Part shown: piece after piece, positions 4,986 to 5,083 of the stretch
Layout of the letters: each line of letters starts with the position of its first letter
Numbering within the stretch: the first letter of the stretch is position 1
DNA from: Betaproteobacteria bacterium
GTDB taxonomy: Bacteria; Pseudomonadota; Gammaproteobacteria; Burkholderiales; Burkholderiaceae_C
Reading direction: 5' to 3'
Assembly: GCA_025354965.1 (NCBI GenBank)
Contig: JANXLW010000401.1
Coordinates: 1 to 5,083, forward strand
Length of the DNA stretch: 5,083 bases
Position numbers and translations under genes: made by a program
The notes under the pieces: generated by a model
Told to the model about the DNA's origin: nothing
Seen by the model: the letters and a program-made list of their open reading frames with translations, nothing else
The model's database searches: none

Positions 4986-5083
4986 TACCGATTTGAGCAA
5001 CTGTGCTTCTCGGTCTTAGCCGCGAATGTACGGCCAGGAGTCTGGTCAGCAAAGGGTTCTGCGCAGGTAAAGGCGAAGGCCGG
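4986..5083. other. Unassigned right end of the window
   Basis: I see no start codon with a ribosome binding site and no clear terminator after the small membrane protein. A short imperfect inverted repeat (CCAG, GAGT, CTGG) lies near 5034-5045. One minus-strand frame is open to the edge, too short to judge. It could be the edge of a further gene. Confidence 0.3.

Overview
The window looks like a piece of chromosome from a GC-rich, Gram-negative betaproteobacterium, most likely Burkholderiales and perhaps a Comamonadaceae relative such as Rhodoferax or Polaromonas. This is inferred from protein style (REC-PAS protein next to a Crp/Fnr regulator, BON and glycine-zipper lipoproteins, a 71-residue two-helix membrane protein) and from high G/C at third codon positions. 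No database search was possible. I see no rRNA, tRNA, CRISPR array, complete insertion sequence or integrase.

Left part (1-1477, + strand): a possible C-terminal tail of an upstream gene, then an O6-alkylguanine-DNA alkyltransferase (Ogt/MGMT type, active-site PCHR). Its stop codon overlaps the TTG start of a ten-helix EamA/DMT permease, so the two are probably translationally coupled.

Middle (1478-1969): a decayed stretch. It holds a truncated, frame-shifted DUF4345-like membrane protein gene. An apparently non-coding gap follows, with an orphan Shine-Dalgarno sequence and a probable one-base frameshift at the start of the next gene.

Centre right (1954-3512, + strand): a two-gene unit made of a REC-coiled coil-PAS protein with no recognisable output domain and, 19 bases later, a Crp/Fnr-family regulator that lacks both the cAMP-contacting arginine and an FNR-type cysteine cluster. 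A natural hypothesis is that the phospho/PAS sensor acts together with this regulator.

Right part (3507-5083): a perfect 18-base hairpin carries both stop codons of the convergent crp-like gene and the leftward lipoprotein operon. That operon encodes a double-BON lipoprotein followed by a glycine-zipper (17 kDa antigen-like) lipoprotein, both predicted to act in the outer-membrane/periplasmic envelope. Divergent from it is a small two-helix membrane protein. The cluster resembles an envelope or osmotic stress locus. The last 98 bases hold nothing I recognise.
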